Notes: generated by a model from the letters alone, not told the origin. A stretch of 64,000 bases of DNA from Meandrina meandrites (GCA_963693305.1 OY855915.1:13797840-13861839); one strand, 5' to 3'. Counted from the first letter of the stretch, positions 44,880 to 58,439 are shown. Numbers and translations are program-made.

Positions 44880-45360
44880 GTGATACCACTCGAGCGCGAG
44901 TGATGCCAGTCGAGAGCGACTGAAGGAAAACCTTGTTACTCGAGCATGAGTGCAAGGCAGAATTGTGAGTGATGCCGCTCAAGTGCGAGCGATGCCAGTC
45001 GAGAGCGACTGAGGGAAAACCTTGTTACTCGAGCATGAGTGCAAGGCAGAATTGTGAGAGATGCCGCTCGAGTGCGAGCGTTGCTAGTCGAGAGCGACTA
45101 AGGGAAGAGCTTGTTACTCGCACATAAGTGCAAAGCGGATACTTTTTTGCCACATCGGAACTGTGAGTGACGCGCTTGAGTGCGAGCGATGCCAGTCGAG
45201 ATCGACTGAGGGAAAGCTGGAAAAGCTTGTTACACACGTAAGCGTTGTTGCAACGCAGATGCTCGTCAAGTATGTTTGGATTTATTTTCTTGCCACTCTT
45301 GAATGCGAGTGATGCGCTCGAGTGCGAGTGTTGGCAGTTGTGAGCCACTGAGGAAAAGCT
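44880..45360. repeat. 89 bp degenerate tandem array
   Basis: gatgccagtcgagagcgact recurs at 44902 and 44991, and degenerately at 45080 (89 bp spacing) and 45188 (108 bp). Each unit has the hairpin cagtcg-agag-cgactg and several ctcgag/gagcgcgag variants. The array decays into more diverged copies up to about 45700. Confidence 0.8.
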
Positions 45361-46329
45361 CAGTAGAAGAGTTTTGTTATTTCGGCTTTTAGCGTAATGC
45401 GGACGCTAGCCGAGAAAATTTGAATATTTTCAAAATGTCACTCGGGTACGAGTGATGCTAGTCGAAACGTGTGCAAGCCAAGACAAAATGCTTGTCAAAT
45501 TGCTTTATGAATTCATTCTACTCGTGAATTATGTCGCCCGGGCGTGTGTTGCCAGGTGTTTGCCAAGGTGTTGCCAAGTGCGTTTCAAATTTTTCTCGCT
45601 TTCCAGAATGTTGGCACGATGCCTCTTGAGTGCAAATGTTATTGGTCAAGGACGATCGAAGGAGAAATTTTTTCCGGTCGCTCTCAAGTGCACATCAAAC
45701 TAGTGCTGTTCAGGCTTATCTGAATGATTTAGATAATATGCCACTTTAACGCGTGTGTGACCCTAAAATGCTATAGTCAGCGCGGCAAAAGTTTACTTTG
45801 TCTGCAAAGTTTTGTTTGGTCGAGTGCTTTCGTTCCAAGACAATTATTTGTCTTGCCGCCTGAGTGCTTGAAAGGTAAAACGCTGGTCAACTTTTTTCTT
45901 TTGCAAGAAGTATCTATTTAATAGTTGACGTTTTCGCTTTTATTGAGCGGGCCACGGCGAATTTTTCAAATGTTTTGTTGCTCTGCTTATAACTACAGCG
46001 TAAAACAACGTAGTTTGTTTATGAATATATTTTTCATTTAGTGTTGTCAACCCACGCTGAATTTGAATGATAATAAAGTGGTTCTTTGGCTTTAATTTTG
46101 TTAGCGTTTGTTCTCCTCTCAACTTTTTCCCCTCCTTGTGTTACCAGCTGAGTTGGAGTGTCGCTTGAAACAGGGGTACAACTCTCCTCCCGGTTTATCT
46201 GGGTCAAGCTGCCATTCCTCCTCCTCTGGTGGCCACTATTTCATTCTCCTTTTCGTCTTTTATGTACTTGGGCTTTATTTTTATCCTTTTCCGCTTTGTT
46301 TGTAAAACCAAACAAAACCGTTCTTTTCC
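45361..46329. other. Unassigned; left flank of the DIRS fragment
   Basis: The first 300 bp continue the decaying 89 bp array. A serine-rich frame near 46144-46230 (PPGLSGSSCHSSSSGG) might belong to the DIRS element but is not recognisable by itself. Confidence 0.35.
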
Positions 46330-46734
46330 CGTACCGAGAACTGCAAATCTGATCCTACTCCTTGCGTAGACGTGTTCCAGTCTAGAGTTACTGAGTTGGT
46401 GACCATGGATATGTGGCCACTAGAGTGTGAGGCGGAATTGGCAGTTCCCTGTTCTTTGACCGCCCTTTTCGTTTGGACAACCTTTCACAATTACCCAGAT
46501 ACCTTATGAAAGGATGTTACCAAACAACTTTAGACGACAAGTCAGGCTATGATCACATTCTCTTTGACTTTCCAAGTCGTACGTTCTTTGGCATCAGGTG
46601 GAAAGGATGGTTTTTGTTTTGGGAGGAATATTTCTGCCTATGTTTATCTTTCCACCAGCCTCCTAGTATCGCATTTCTTAAGTTCAATAGGAGTGCCTTG
46701 CTCTTTGTATATCGATGATAGGCAGAATGGTTAG
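46330..46734 (+). pseudogene. DIRS-type reverse transcriptase fragment
   Basis: Two plus-strand frames together show a reverse transcriptase of the DIRS/tyrosine-recombinase retroelement type. The first has FRLDNLSQLPRYLMKG, then DDKSGYDHI (an early RT motif) and FFGIRWKGW. After a frameshift near 46615 the second has LLVSHFLSSIGVPC and the catalytic YIDD box at 46708-46719, ending at a TAG soon after (46732-46734). Sequence between these motifs is shortened. Methyltransferase, RNase H and recombinase parts are not seen. DIRS elements copy through RNA and integrate with a tyrosine recombinase; this copy is dead. Confidence 0.75.
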
Positions 46735-46843
46735 TTGCAGTCCAAAACTTCCGACCATGCGGCGAGTACTTTAGCTACTCCTTCAGACGAATCACGTTTT
46801 GCCGTTTCAAAACCTGCGGTTTTCCTCGCAACCCATTTTCACC

Positions 46844-48482
46844 CCTCCATATCTCATTGTCCTATGTATTCATGTGTATTGTAGGTGCTTTGAATATACT
46901 ACTATTGTGTTGGCAGCATCTGGAATTTCCTTTTTGGAATTCAATGCCACCTTTGGGAAGATGAATGACTGGCTCACTTCACATAAAAAAGATGTCACTG
47001 AAGAGGAGAACCCCTTCAAATGACCTGGCAATGGGAATGTAAAATTATAAAATACTAGTTTATACAGGCTGCACAGATAACAGTGAAGATGTATTATATG
47101 CATGTATTACATACATAATTCGCCAAATTGTCATGATGTCATATATGGTAAAAAATTCATTATCATTCATCATCTGCAAGTCAATATTGTTAACACTGAA
47201 TGCTAAAGGTTTTATTTCGGCTGTTGTTATCAAAGTCCTCCATATCTCATTGTCCTATATATTCATGTGTATTGTAGGTGCTTTGAATATACTACTATTG
47301 TGTTGGCAGCATCTGGAATTTCCTTTTTGGAATTCAATGCCACCTTTGGGAAGGTGAATGACTGGCTCACTTCACATGTCACTGAAGAGCAGAACCCCTT
47401 CAAATGACCTGGCAATGGGAATGTAAAATTATAAAATACTAGTTTATACAGGCTGTACATATAAGAGCGAAGATGTATTATATGCATGTATTACATACAA
47501 TACATGCATATACATAATTCACCAAATTGTCATGATGTCATATATGGTCAAAACTTCATTGTCATTCATCATCTGCAAGTCAATATTGTTAACACTGAAT
47601 GCAAAAGGTTTTATTTCGGCTGTTGTTATCAAAGTCCTCCATATCTCATTGTCCTATATATTCATGTGTATTGTAGGTGCTTTGAATATACTACTATTGT
47701 GTTGGCAGCATCTGGAATTTCCTTTTTGGAATTCAATGCCACCTTTGGGAAATCAGGGTTCGTACAAAAAATTGCAATCATTTTTCCAGGACTTTTCAAG
47801 GACTTTTCAAGGACCAAATTGAATTTTCAAGGACCACCTACTAGGAATGTAATTTCACAGATGGTATATAAATCCACATTCCCAGTCCAAGCTAGCAGGT
47901 TTCTAATAAGGCTTCAAGTGTTTGCTCCATCTCCTTCTCTACATTTTTCAGTTCACTTGCCTTTTCTCTTTATTAGCTGCTTAAACACTCGTGTTTTACA
48001 GTGTTTGAAGTTGCTTTACACAGGAAAAGAATACCAAAGTCTATACAAAGCACTTTCCTTTTGACGCCACTACGTTTGAAGTTGAAGAAAATTCAAGGAC
48101 TTTTCAAGAACTTACACAGAACTTTAAGGACTTTTCAAGGAAAAATGGAATTCAAGGACTTTTCAAGGACTCCCCCTAAAATTCAAGGAATGAATGACTG
48201 GCTCACTTCACATAAAAAAGATGTCACTGAAGAGCAGAACCCCTTCAAATGACCTGGCAATGGGAATGTAAAATTATAGAATACTAGTTTATACAGGCTG
48301 TACATATAAGAGTGAAGATGTATTATATGCATGTATTACATACAATACATGCATATACATAATTCACCAAATTGTCATGATGTCATATATGGTCAAAACT
48401 TCATCGTCATTCATCATCTGCAAGTCAATATTGTTAACACTGAATGCAAAAGGTTTTTATTTCGGCTGTTGTTGTCAAAGTC
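46844..48482. repeat. ~395 bp tandem array, three copies
   Basis: Units start with cctccatatctcattgtcc at 46844, 47237 and 47636 (393 and 399 bp). Each contains gtgttggcagcatctggaat, gaatgactggctcacttcac, aatgacctggcaatgggaat, a gtattatatgcatgtattac phrase and ends atttcggctgttgttatcaa. The third carries a 436 bp insertion. A fragment of a fourth lies at about 50130-50210 (aatacatgcatatac, accaaattgtcatgatg). Conserved short frames (for example with LEFNATFG) exist on both strands but have no domain. Confidence 0.9.
47752..48187. mobile_element. Insertion with caaggacttttc repeats in array copy 3
   Basis: Copies 1 and 2 read cacctttgggaag-tgaatgac across this point; copy 3 has 436 bp inserted. 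It begins cagggttcgtacaaaaaatt and contains ten or so aaggacttttc phrases at both ends, arranged direct at both edges, with a unique middle. The expected inverted copy of cagggttcg at the right end is missing, so it is a 3'-truncated or rearranged non-autonomous element. No coding capacity. Confidence 0.65.
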
Positions 48483-50040
48483 ATTCCCCTTAAATTATAG
48501 AACTAAACATGAGTTTTCAAATTTGCCTATTGGTTGACTATCTTATCTGGTTGGCCTTGTATGTAACATAATTCCTTTAACTTTAAAGCTTCAAGAAGCC
48601 TAATTATTTAAACCGTTTACTTTATGCTGCATGAGAGCAGACGACGAGAGAAAGCAAAGCGTGAAATACAACATAAATGTATCGCAACAATGTCAAAGAG
48701 CACATAGTATAGCAAGTACATGTTTCATGATAAATGGGCACACTTTTGATCTACAGTGATCAAATTTGTTCCAAATTCACAATGTTCTCAAGGCTACAAC
48801 TATCAACAGAGAAAACACCCAGCCCTACCTTACACTCTTAATAAACAAGACCAAAAACTTGCAAAAAGGTTTTTTCGAGGTCATCTTCAACCTAGTGTAG
48901 ATTGAAATGCAGAGGACCTCGCAGTTTTGAGTTAAGAACTTTATGACATCACATGCAAACCAAGAATATGATTTTTAGGAAGACCACTTCTGTTGTTAAC
49001 GTGGCTTTTATATTTAAATAAAGATTGATGATCATGATGATGATGATGATGATATGCTGGTTACTGTAGAGATTGTGCATTGTCAGGACAGTAAAACAGG
49101 TTGAAATGAATCACCAGCCCAAAGGGAGCTGAACATCACATACATTTTGTGTATGGTTAGAGCTGCTTCTGGTGGATTGCACTCAAACCTACATAATTTT
49201 AAAAGGTTCTCGAAATTTGTCAAGGAGCCACTTTTTGTACTAATTTGCCACAATTACACAGAAATAAAACTTTTATCAGCTTGCCTTTGTCAAAATGGTG
49301 CAAATGGTTGCAGCATCTACTCTTACTCCAAATTTTTCAAATGGCTCCAAAAATTTTTCAAGCAGAAGTCAAAGTGCCTCCACACATCTGAAAATTTTGC
49401 AAATCATGAAGTAACACCGTTTACATTCACCTTCTATTTCAATAATGTAGCTGTACTACTACAAAACATTAGGTCAAATGTTAATTTCAAAAATATCATT
49501 TCTACCTAAATTTGTTCACCAGCTACATTACATAATGTATGGTTGTATTTAAGACACAGTGCTAGTACTCAACAAATGAGATTGTGAATGATTGTTCACA
49601 AGCATTTTAGGTTTTTGTACTTGGCACCCGGCTTACTGTTTTCATTGTTGCACCGTGTTCTCAATTAAAGTCTGTTAAAGCATATTAGTTTGTTTACACA
49701 AATGTCATTTCAATTTGCACCATAGATGTATTATAGCCATTAATTATATACCCATGTCTCACAAAGACTGGGAACTACCAAATTTGTGAATTTGATTGGC
49801 TAAAATCGTTATTGATCACGGGCTAGATGTTCCCATCTAGAGTGGCATCTAGAAAAAGCAAAAACATTGACCTGTTTTTGCAAAAAAATAATAAAGGAAA
49901 ACACTAAAAAGCTTGACGCAAAAAAAGATAAAAAGAACCAGCACAACTCGCAAATGTTTGTTCAGTTAACAGGCACGAAATCACACATCACCTACAGGTG
50001 AATTTGCAAAGAAATTGCAAGGCCAGAACTTAAAAGCACT
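48483..50040. other. Intergenic, one possible LINE tail
   Basis: At about 49005-49052, tatatttaaataaagattga runs into a (gat)n stretch, a pattern common at LINE 3' ends. Near 49790-49860 is a short inverted repeat around ctagatgttcccatctag. No gene recognised. Confidence 0.4.
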
Positions 50041-50087
50041 CTTGACCTTGGTTGTGCATTTGGTGTGTATTCACAACCTCGGTCAAG
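50041..50087. repeat. 47 bp hairpin
   Basis: cttgaccttggttgtg and cacaacctcggtcaag form 16 bp arms with two mismatches around a 15-base loop. Confidence 0.7.
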
Positions 50088-50337
50088 ACTTTCCCATACA
50101 GACCTCCTGCTTGGTTAGTAAGAGCTAAGTATTGCATACAATACATGCATATACTGTACTTCATTCACCAAATTGTCATGATGCCCATATACGGTCAAGA
50201 GTCATTGCCTGTTTTTATCCATTCATAAAAATATTTAAGATCTTTTAAATCTCAACTCAAAACTTTCCTTCTGGAAAAACGTATTTATTCTTAATGACTT
50301 TTTTCTCTTATTGCACTTAAGCATTTTATATACAGCT

Positions 50338-50515
50338 CATTTACCATTACCATTGCCATTGGTATTACCATTACCATTACCATTGCCCTTACCATTACCT
50401 GTGACATTGCCATTGCCACTGTCATTGCTATTACCATTACCATTGCTATTACCATTACCATCACCATTGCCCTTACCATTACCTGTGACATTGTCATTGC
50501 CATTGTCATTAAAAG
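50338..50515. repeat. (CATTAC/CATTGC)n hexamer array
   Basis: About 29 six-base units of ccatta or ccattg with changes such as tgtgacattgcc. A Pro-Leu frame on the plus strand and a Met-Ala/Val frame on the minus strand are products of the repeat. Confidence 0.9.
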
Positions 50516-50574
50516 TTAATACAAATCAGGACAACTTTATGGTGTTATTCACCAGAGTTAGTTAGCTCAACTCG

Positions 50575-51289
50575 AAGCCAAAATTTCGGTTTCTTTCAAA
50601 CCATCATCAAGCCAATGACAAAAAATAGAAAGCCTGGAGGTTTTTAACGTTACATGTTATTGCGTTATTTGCATATCAACTGCTCATGGTTCCCCTTTAG
50701 GCCATAGATAATTAGGGGCTGCCTTCTTTTTATTGTGATAAGTTTCCTTAAATAAAAGTAAATTCCAGTCACTGTCCATGTTCAATTATGCTGGTATTGT
50801 CCCTCACTGTGTTGAGGTAAAATTGTTTCATATCAATACAATGGCTCTTTGTGTTCAGACAGCACAGAAAATTGCATAGTGCTAAAAGATGTTGAAAATT
50901 GGCGCAAGTATTCAGATGATTAAATATTGTGCTTTCTTTCAACTCTATTCTTTCATCTTTATCTCATAAACTGGAACTTTCATAATTCAGTGAGGATATT
51001 GTCCAGTGTTGGTAAGATTTTAAATTCCAATTACATGTATGAATGACTGCAGTAAACAAGTGGCTGAGATAATTATCTAATGGATGATTGTGCTTAGTTT
51101 GCAAAGCTTAATACGAAATATAAAGGGGGATCCATAATTAAAACAATGTTTGAGACAAAAAAGAGAGAAAAATATAGTTGTTTTAATTTCAGTCCTGAAA
51201 GCAAATTGTACCATGGTCAAATAAGGGCATGACTCAATTAAATTCCATGCACAGTTGAAAGAAACAATGAAGGATTTGTTGCCCTGAAA
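50575..51289. other. Intergenic
   Basis: No gene recognised. Confidence 0.4.
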
Positions 51290-54200
51290 CCAGTGACTCT
51301 TCCACAAAGAAGAGAATTTCACTTTTAGCATTACTACATTACCATGATTGCCAGATATGTTTTCTACTGAGGAATCCACCATCAGTCACAAGTCATCTAT
51401 TCCTTAAAGGAGTTAATCATTCGTTCTTTTTTATTGTTGTTGTTGTTTTTTTAACAAGATACTAAAATACCATTAATAATGTAATATTGAGAACCTCAAA
51501 GGTAATGCCATGGAGGAAAAGGTTAGAGATGCTATGCAAACATGACTTATGAATTATAAAAAGAACCGTAATTAATGCAAGAACAGAAAAAATGAGTAAG
51601 ATAATACTGAACAGCTCATATTAACAACAAATATTATCACTATGTGACATCTTGAACGTATGTTGCATGTTCTCCTTGTCAGTTCTTTCAAGTTAAGATC
51701 ACACCAACTGTCAACCACAGTGGAAAATATCTTGAAAACATAAACCTAACGTTGCTGATCACAGTTTTGACAGTCAAGTTTCTTGTCACCAACACCATAC
51801 TTCAAAGCTAATAAACTTGACTGATCATCATCATGTGCCATTAACACTGAAAACGTTGCTAAGGGACAACATGAAACTGAAAATTATAGAAATAGTGAGA
51901 ACAAACAATAAGATTACTAGATTGACCCAGAAAAAGTATTGGATTATATCAGACTGAAGCTGCACATAAACAATTTAGTCTGACTAATATTTCTGTAAGT
52001 CTTGTATAATTTACTATATACTTCATAATATTTTATATATTTATAATCCTACTTGTGTTTTTTTTAAAAAAATAATATTGAAATGTTCTTTTATTCTATC
52101 GAATTATTTTTTTAATTTTATTCAAATATTTTAATTTATAAATATTTATCTTTTTAAATTCTTACTCCATGTTTCACTATAGTCTTCAATACCTATTTTA
52201 GTAAGTGTATGCGCATGGATGAAGCCACACATAGCCATTTTAACTAATGATGATTAAAATTTTGTATTTATTTTATATAAAAGAATTCTACTGTTGACAC
52301 TAATTACACTTATACTTAACACTCCTGAAGAAAGCCAAGACCCCAAAACGTTGAGTAAAGGAAATCCTATTTGAAGTTGGATTTTCAACAATCTTTTTCA
52401 ATAATTTCAAGCCTCCATGGTTGCTAAAAGTGACCCTCGTATTTGGACTTGTAAAAGGACAGCATTGTTTGAATGTCAACACCCAAAGGTTCAAGGATTG
52501 ACTGTCCATGGCTGCCACTGCCCAGGTGATGGGTTGTGCGCATGCATGAGGTCCTGGCAAGACCATGAGATGTGTTTTGTGACTTCCCCCAACATTTTTC
52601 AATTTTTAGAAACATAAAACGACAGACAATGACAGACAGAAAATAGAAAAACCCGAAGTAAATGGAAGCCACTGATGAGGCCTAGGAAGGCAAAAACAGC
52701 TGCAATTGTCGCCACCGCATAGGTGATACAGGTTTTCTTCAAATGTGTGTGGTCCTGACCAGGCTGTGGGATGTGTTTTGTTACTTCACTATTTGTTTTT
52801 TGGACAGTTAGAGGAAATACATGTAATAAATAGCTCCATAGATAGATGAATTGATAGATCAAAGGATTCATAGATAGATAACAAGAGGATGAAGATACAC
52901 TTTCTGAATTAATTATAACTATAACAACATTCTTAATTCTGATTGGTTCTTAGCACGCCCTGTGTCTTGCCAAATTAGAGCACCCACACCTGAAGTGTCC
53001 AACAACAAAGTGTCCAATAACAAAGTTCATTTTCTACAAATGGGCACGCTCTTTATTTGGTTCCTTATTGTGACTAAAATCTCCTTAATATTCCTAAAAC
53101 TTTCAGTTGTCATAGTGATGATAACACCGAAACACGCTTCGGTTTGTCTAAATTTTTGCTCAAATATTTTTATACTTATGATTAATTTAAAATGCATATA
53201 GGACTTTGTGTTGTCCAATTTTCTCTGTAGTCATACTCGTGATTAAACAAATTGGACTCCTGCTACACTGGGTCTGCAGATTTTGTTAATCACTTGTATG
53301 ATTACAGACCAAATTGCACTTCACTCAGTCCTATTTCCATTATCTATCACTATCAAAAGTCCACTGGCTTGATTCTCTGTTATCTCTCTTGAGGATGGGT
53401 TGGAGCAGGCTGTTGGTGTCAACTTGTTGCAAGAAGCATACTCACTGAAATTGAATTGAGCAGAGAAATCCTTTGCAGTAAACAACACATTCCAAATAGC
53501 AGTGTTTTATACATGAGGAAAAGACCATGGTTTTTGTCATTTAAAATATTTTAGAAGGCATTTAGAAAGGGGACTAGTTGCAAAAATTGTTCACAAGCTT
53601 GGGGTAGACAAAAGCATACAGTTTTGACCCGCTTTGTTATAGTGGCTGAATGTCGGTTCAACTACATAGTCTTGGAGACTAGCAAACTAGAACATTTAAA
53701 CACACTTATGTTGATCAGTTGCCATATATCAATTACGGTGTATGTTTCATGTCTGTTTATTATGCTTTTGATATTTTGTTGACTGTCTGGAATCACAAGT
53801 ATAATGCAAAGACCAATATGTTCGATATAATAGGATCCACACAAGAGCCGATCAACATGATGCCAAAATTTCTGTTAGTCAGAAAAGTATTCTAGCTGTC
53901 CAACACTTTCAAAGCCATTGAACATGACACCAACAATCATAGAAAGTGTGAGAACAAACGATAAGATTACTAGATTGAAACAGAAAAGTACTGGATTTTC
54001 AGACTAAAGCCGGCCATAAACAATTTAATCTAACCAAGTTTTTAGTAGTTCTTGTATTAATCTTCTATACTGTTTGTATTTTCTTTCTTTATTCAATAAA
54101 ATTTTGTTTTATTGTTATTTTTTATTAGTTTGGTTCAATCATTCTTATGTTTATTTAATTACTTTTTTTTCAAATTTGTGCTTCATGCATCACTGTAGTT

Positions 54201-57200
54201 TTTCAGTCTTGTGTCAGTAACCACATGTGTCTGGATGGTGCCACAGGCAACCCTCTCAACCAATGATCATTGGGATTTTTTATTTAGTTTATATTAAAAA
54301 AAATTGAACCACTGACACTCGTTAAATTTATACTTAACACTCCTGAAGAAGGGCAAGACCCTGTTACGTTTAGTAAAGGTTAGGGAAGTCCTACTTGGAG
54401 TTGGATTCATGACTGTTTTAGTTTATAATTTGAAGTCTTCACAAACACTACAAGTTATCCTCTTATCTGGAGTTATACGAGGATACCATTGTTCAAATAC
54501 CCAGACCTATTACAGAGATACAAAGATTTAAGTACATTGAAAGACAGACAAACAGATAGAGATAAATAGATAGAAAGAAATGTAAAGCCACCAAGGGTAT
54601 GTTTATATTACTTTTGGGCCTGGTCGCTATGTCATGCTGGTGAGACCTAACAAGGCCATAACAGCTATAAAAGGTGGCATATACCCATGTGATAAGTTGT
54701 GCACATCCGTTAGGTCCTGGCCAGACCGTGAGATGTGTATTGTGACTTATTTTCACATTTTATTTATGGACAGACAGAAAGGTAGAACAATAGATAGATA
54801 AAGAGCCATGTGTGTCATCCTGTTGCTTCAAGGATATGCACTGCAATTGCAGATAAAATTCTTCAAATTGGAGGTGTCCCGATTGTCAGGGCAAAAAACT
54901 GTTGCAAAAATGGATTTTTAGCAGTTGTCTTCTTACAAATTTCTTATGGTGTATGCTTTCTTGTCTGTATTATCTTATAGATTTTTATTGATTGTCTGGG
55001 ATCACCAATATCTTGAGAGCTCTTAAAGTGTGAGACAAATTAATTGTCACCAAGGATACAAATCGATATGTTGCATTTCATATGACAAAAAAAGATATAC
55101 CTTTCTAATATACCAGCATATATTGTGCTCCACAGGTCCATTTTCTACAAACAAAATGTTTCAACAATCGGACAGAATTATTTTGTGGTGTACACTAAAA
55201 TGATTGTAGCTTGAATGTGTTGACCCTTTGTGACAACATGTAATTTAAAAGCAAGTGACTTGTTTTCTTGTTGCCTTTTTACACACTCTTCCTCACAGGA
55301 GACCATTTCACTTTGGATGTTACATTCTTGCCATGATGAACCATTTTGCATCCTGCGGAACCCTGCATCAGACACAAGCCAGCATAACAGATGAACAAAA
55401 TTTTGCAGAACCACAGTGGGAGCGGTTGTTGTCATCTGGTTACATCAAGTATATGCACTCTAATTGTATTGAGCCAGGAAAGCCTCAACAGTAAACAACA
55501 TGTCCTGAATGTTTTTAATTTTAATTTTTAACATGGTTTATTTTCCTCAGTTCCCTCAGTGTAAATCCTTTATGGCATCTGTTTTCATCTGTTTGTTATG
55601 TTGAAAATCTTCCTATTGACTACCAGTGACCACAAGTATTCAAATACCTTTTTAAAGGCAAGACAAATTAATTGTCACTCAAGCTGCAATTTGATGTTGC
55701 ATTTCACGTGTGAAACAAGCTAACTGTGTCAGCTAATCTCAAGCTGCCATGGCTCTTTTTCTACAAATTGGTGTTGGTAAGCAAAATCTCTCAATTATCT
55801 CAAAGAATAACTTGATGGCATTCCCTGATGTGTCAATAATTTTAAAGTTTGCCATGTTTGTTTTCTTATCACTTCTTTAAAGTTAAGAACACACCATCAG
55901 CTGTCAGCCAGGGAGCAACACTGTTGGAAAGATAAAACTTCACCTACAGTTGATGACCACAATAAACATCACCAAGTTAGGGCAGGCAAGTTTTAATTCT
56001 CAGGAGCCACAACACATTTTCAGCTGTCCTAACACTGATGAAGGTGCTTAACTCTATCCAAAAACTGTTTGATTGTTTGACATGAAGAAAGTTATTGAAA
56101 TGTTCATGTTTCTAAGAAAACACTAAAAGTAGAATTAACAAACATTAAAAAAAACAATTAAAATCCAACGAAAGAGGAAGATGTGGATTTGCTTTATCCA
56201 ACTAAGGAACTTTAAATAAAATATTTCCTTATTTACATTAGAATTCAGTAGCATATATCAACTTTTTGGTGGAAAAGTGAGCTACAAAGTTTATTTGGTA
56301 CCTTCTCTTTTTACCTAGGTATACAGAATAAACATTCATTTCTTTTATTTATATCTGCTACATTATTCACTTTACTTATAGATGAACATCCAGACCTTAT
56401 TGGTCTACTGTACTTTAAAACAAGATTGGTATTCAATTCCATAGAAAGTGGTAATGAACAATGAACGATATAAGACCCATACGGCATCCCATCACCTGCA
56501 CATCTTCCAATATTATATAGGTGATTCAGTGCTCCAAATGCAGAATGCAAAACATCAGTGAGACTAAACAACATCTAAGCAATAGATTTGGTGAACATAG
56601 ATGGGCAGCTGAAAAAGCAATCAACCACTGTCACATAAAACTCATTCCCCTAGAACTAATAAACTCTCACGGAGACACCATTCGCAAAGCCAAAGAAGCT
56701 GTCTTAATTATCATCAACAATACTCTTGAACGCCATGAAATGAACAAACGCCACAAAACTCAATCTGTTTTGATCTGTATATTTTTTACAATTATTTTAA
56801 TTCTTTTTGCACTTCTTTTTCTATTGTACACATAGCTTCTTTTTAGTTTGTCTACCAATCAAATTTCAGCCTTTTGTTTGTTTTGTTTCAAATATTGTAA
56901 CCGCCTATTTCAAACTTTTACTTAGCTTTTTCAGCCCCTGAAGAAGGTAAGTTTTGCCTAACCAAACTATTGGGCAATAAAATTTTTATTTAACCATTTT
57001 AGCTGTCCGATCAGCCTTGCATAAAGTTTAACGTTTTATTTTATATTGCTGATCCTGATCTACACCAAGATCCGGCTTCTCTTCGCTGCTGTATGTCCAA
57101 GTGATCCTTGCATAATTCCAGTACATTAATGAACGATATTTTGCTCAGGAGAGCAGTTTACTTTTAGCATTACTATCGTGCCGTGACGAACCACAATATT

Positions 57201-57270
57201 TTTTTAGTGGGGAACCCTGTATCAATCACAAGCCATGGTATCAAATTTCTTTTGTTCAAGGAAGAAACAA
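51290..57270. repeat. Nest of diverged copies of one dispersed family
   Basis: Several phrases recur here. aagattactagattga...acataaacaatttagtctga is at 51908-51990 and, diverged, at 53962-54040. ctcctgaagaa..gcaagaccc is at 52323 and 54341 (cctgaagaagg also at 56937). gcatgaggtcctggcaagac / gtgtgtggtcctgaccaggc / gttaggtcctggccagac is at about 52543, 52743 and 54709. ttaagatcacaccaactgtc is at 51693 and in diverged form at 55881. acttttagcattactac is at 51317 and 57172. The order suggests two or three partial ~2 kb copies, possibly related to the Penelope-like element at 56.5 kb. No frame is intact. Confidence 0.6.
56521..56835 (+). pseudogene. Penelope-like element GIY-YIG endonuclease fragment
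   Basis: A frame of 104 codons begins IQCSKCRMQNISETKQHLSN, which matches the start of the GIY-YIG endonuclease domain of Penelope-like elements (Cys-x-x-Cys insert, then the ET-K/R-x-L box). It continues with RFGEHR and later LIPLELINSHGDTIRKAKEA, the usual end of the domain. The segment between them is shortened, so the copy has an internal deletion. The C-terminal Phe/Leu-rich tail is a run into 3' UTR. The reverse transcriptase is missing. Such elements insert through RNA copies; this one is a short dead remnant. Confidence 0.75.
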
Positions 57271-58439
57271 ACATGGAAGCTCAGAAATGTCCATAATAAA
57301 ATTAGTTTTTAATATGATCTATTCAGTATAATATTACTTATTATTTCTTACATCATTGCACTTATTCCAGTTTTGTTGTATTTGTCTCTTTTGCTAAGCA
57401 TTTCTTATCTTTTCACTTCACGGGTTTCCTTGGAGGTTCTCAGCATTTTATCATTCATAATAAGTTATTCTCTTAACAGACTTCCTCCTGAAGAATAATG
57501 TGAAAATTTTCCATTCTCAGAAGTGCAATGCCTTGACAAAATACATTAGTATTCAGCAAACCTATCCACTTGTCATCCTTTTTGTGCCATACACAAGCTC
57601 CAACTAACCCACACACGACAAACATGCTGCCATCATAAGTCAGGTGACTATAAGCATCTTTTGTGTCTGTTTTACTTTGTGGCCGATTTCGTGAGTTGTT
57701 TGGTTTTACCTGTGGCCGATTTGGTGTGCTTAGAGTTTTAAGCGGCTACAAACTCCGTTGGCTGTTTAACTCGGATACCTTTTTGACTTAATTTTTACTT
57801 TTTAAGTCAACTGTAACTTAGTATGTGAAAAGCGAAAACAAGGGGTTAGTCAAACAAACTCAAACTAAAACATTTTCATTGTTGCAAAACAGCAAAAAAA
57901 AAAATCCGGAGGTTCTTTGGGCGGAATAAACGGTCATTATTACTCACCTAAAGCAATGCTTTCCGAGTTTCGATTCTTTTTATTACATTTCTCTCGACAA
58001 TACGTTAACCGTTGCAAGCGATTGTTTTCAGAAGAAGGAAGGTTGACTTTTCCTTATAATACATTCATTACGGTTAACGCATCACTAGTATCTTTTTGAA
58101 AGATTATATTCTTTTTCAATAAACAATATTTTCAAAATCTCACAGCAGAGAGCTCTTCCTGATGGAAATGTCTGCACAATTAAATCGAGTAAAATAAACT
58201 AAATTAATTTTACCTTTCTCAGAAATATTGAGGAGTATTTTCAAAAAGAAATTAATAAAAAGATCCGTTGCTTTGTCTCCATGTAAGACCAAATTATTAC
58301 TGATTGTGCAAACATCATGTTGAGTACGATTTATATATCTAATTAATGTGCTATGATAATTATTTTGTGATTACCTTTATTGTATTGTAATCTACTTTTA
58401 ATTTTTTTTATTTTTATTGATTACTTGTACTAGTTTCCA
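57271..58439. other. Intergenic
   Basis: No gene recognised. A short duplication (gtggccgatttcgtgagttg / gtggccgatttggtgtgctt) lies near 57680-57730. Confidence 0.4.

Noticed and set aside
50291..50565. Met/Val-rich and Pro/Leu-rich frames
   Set aside because: Products of the hexamer array.
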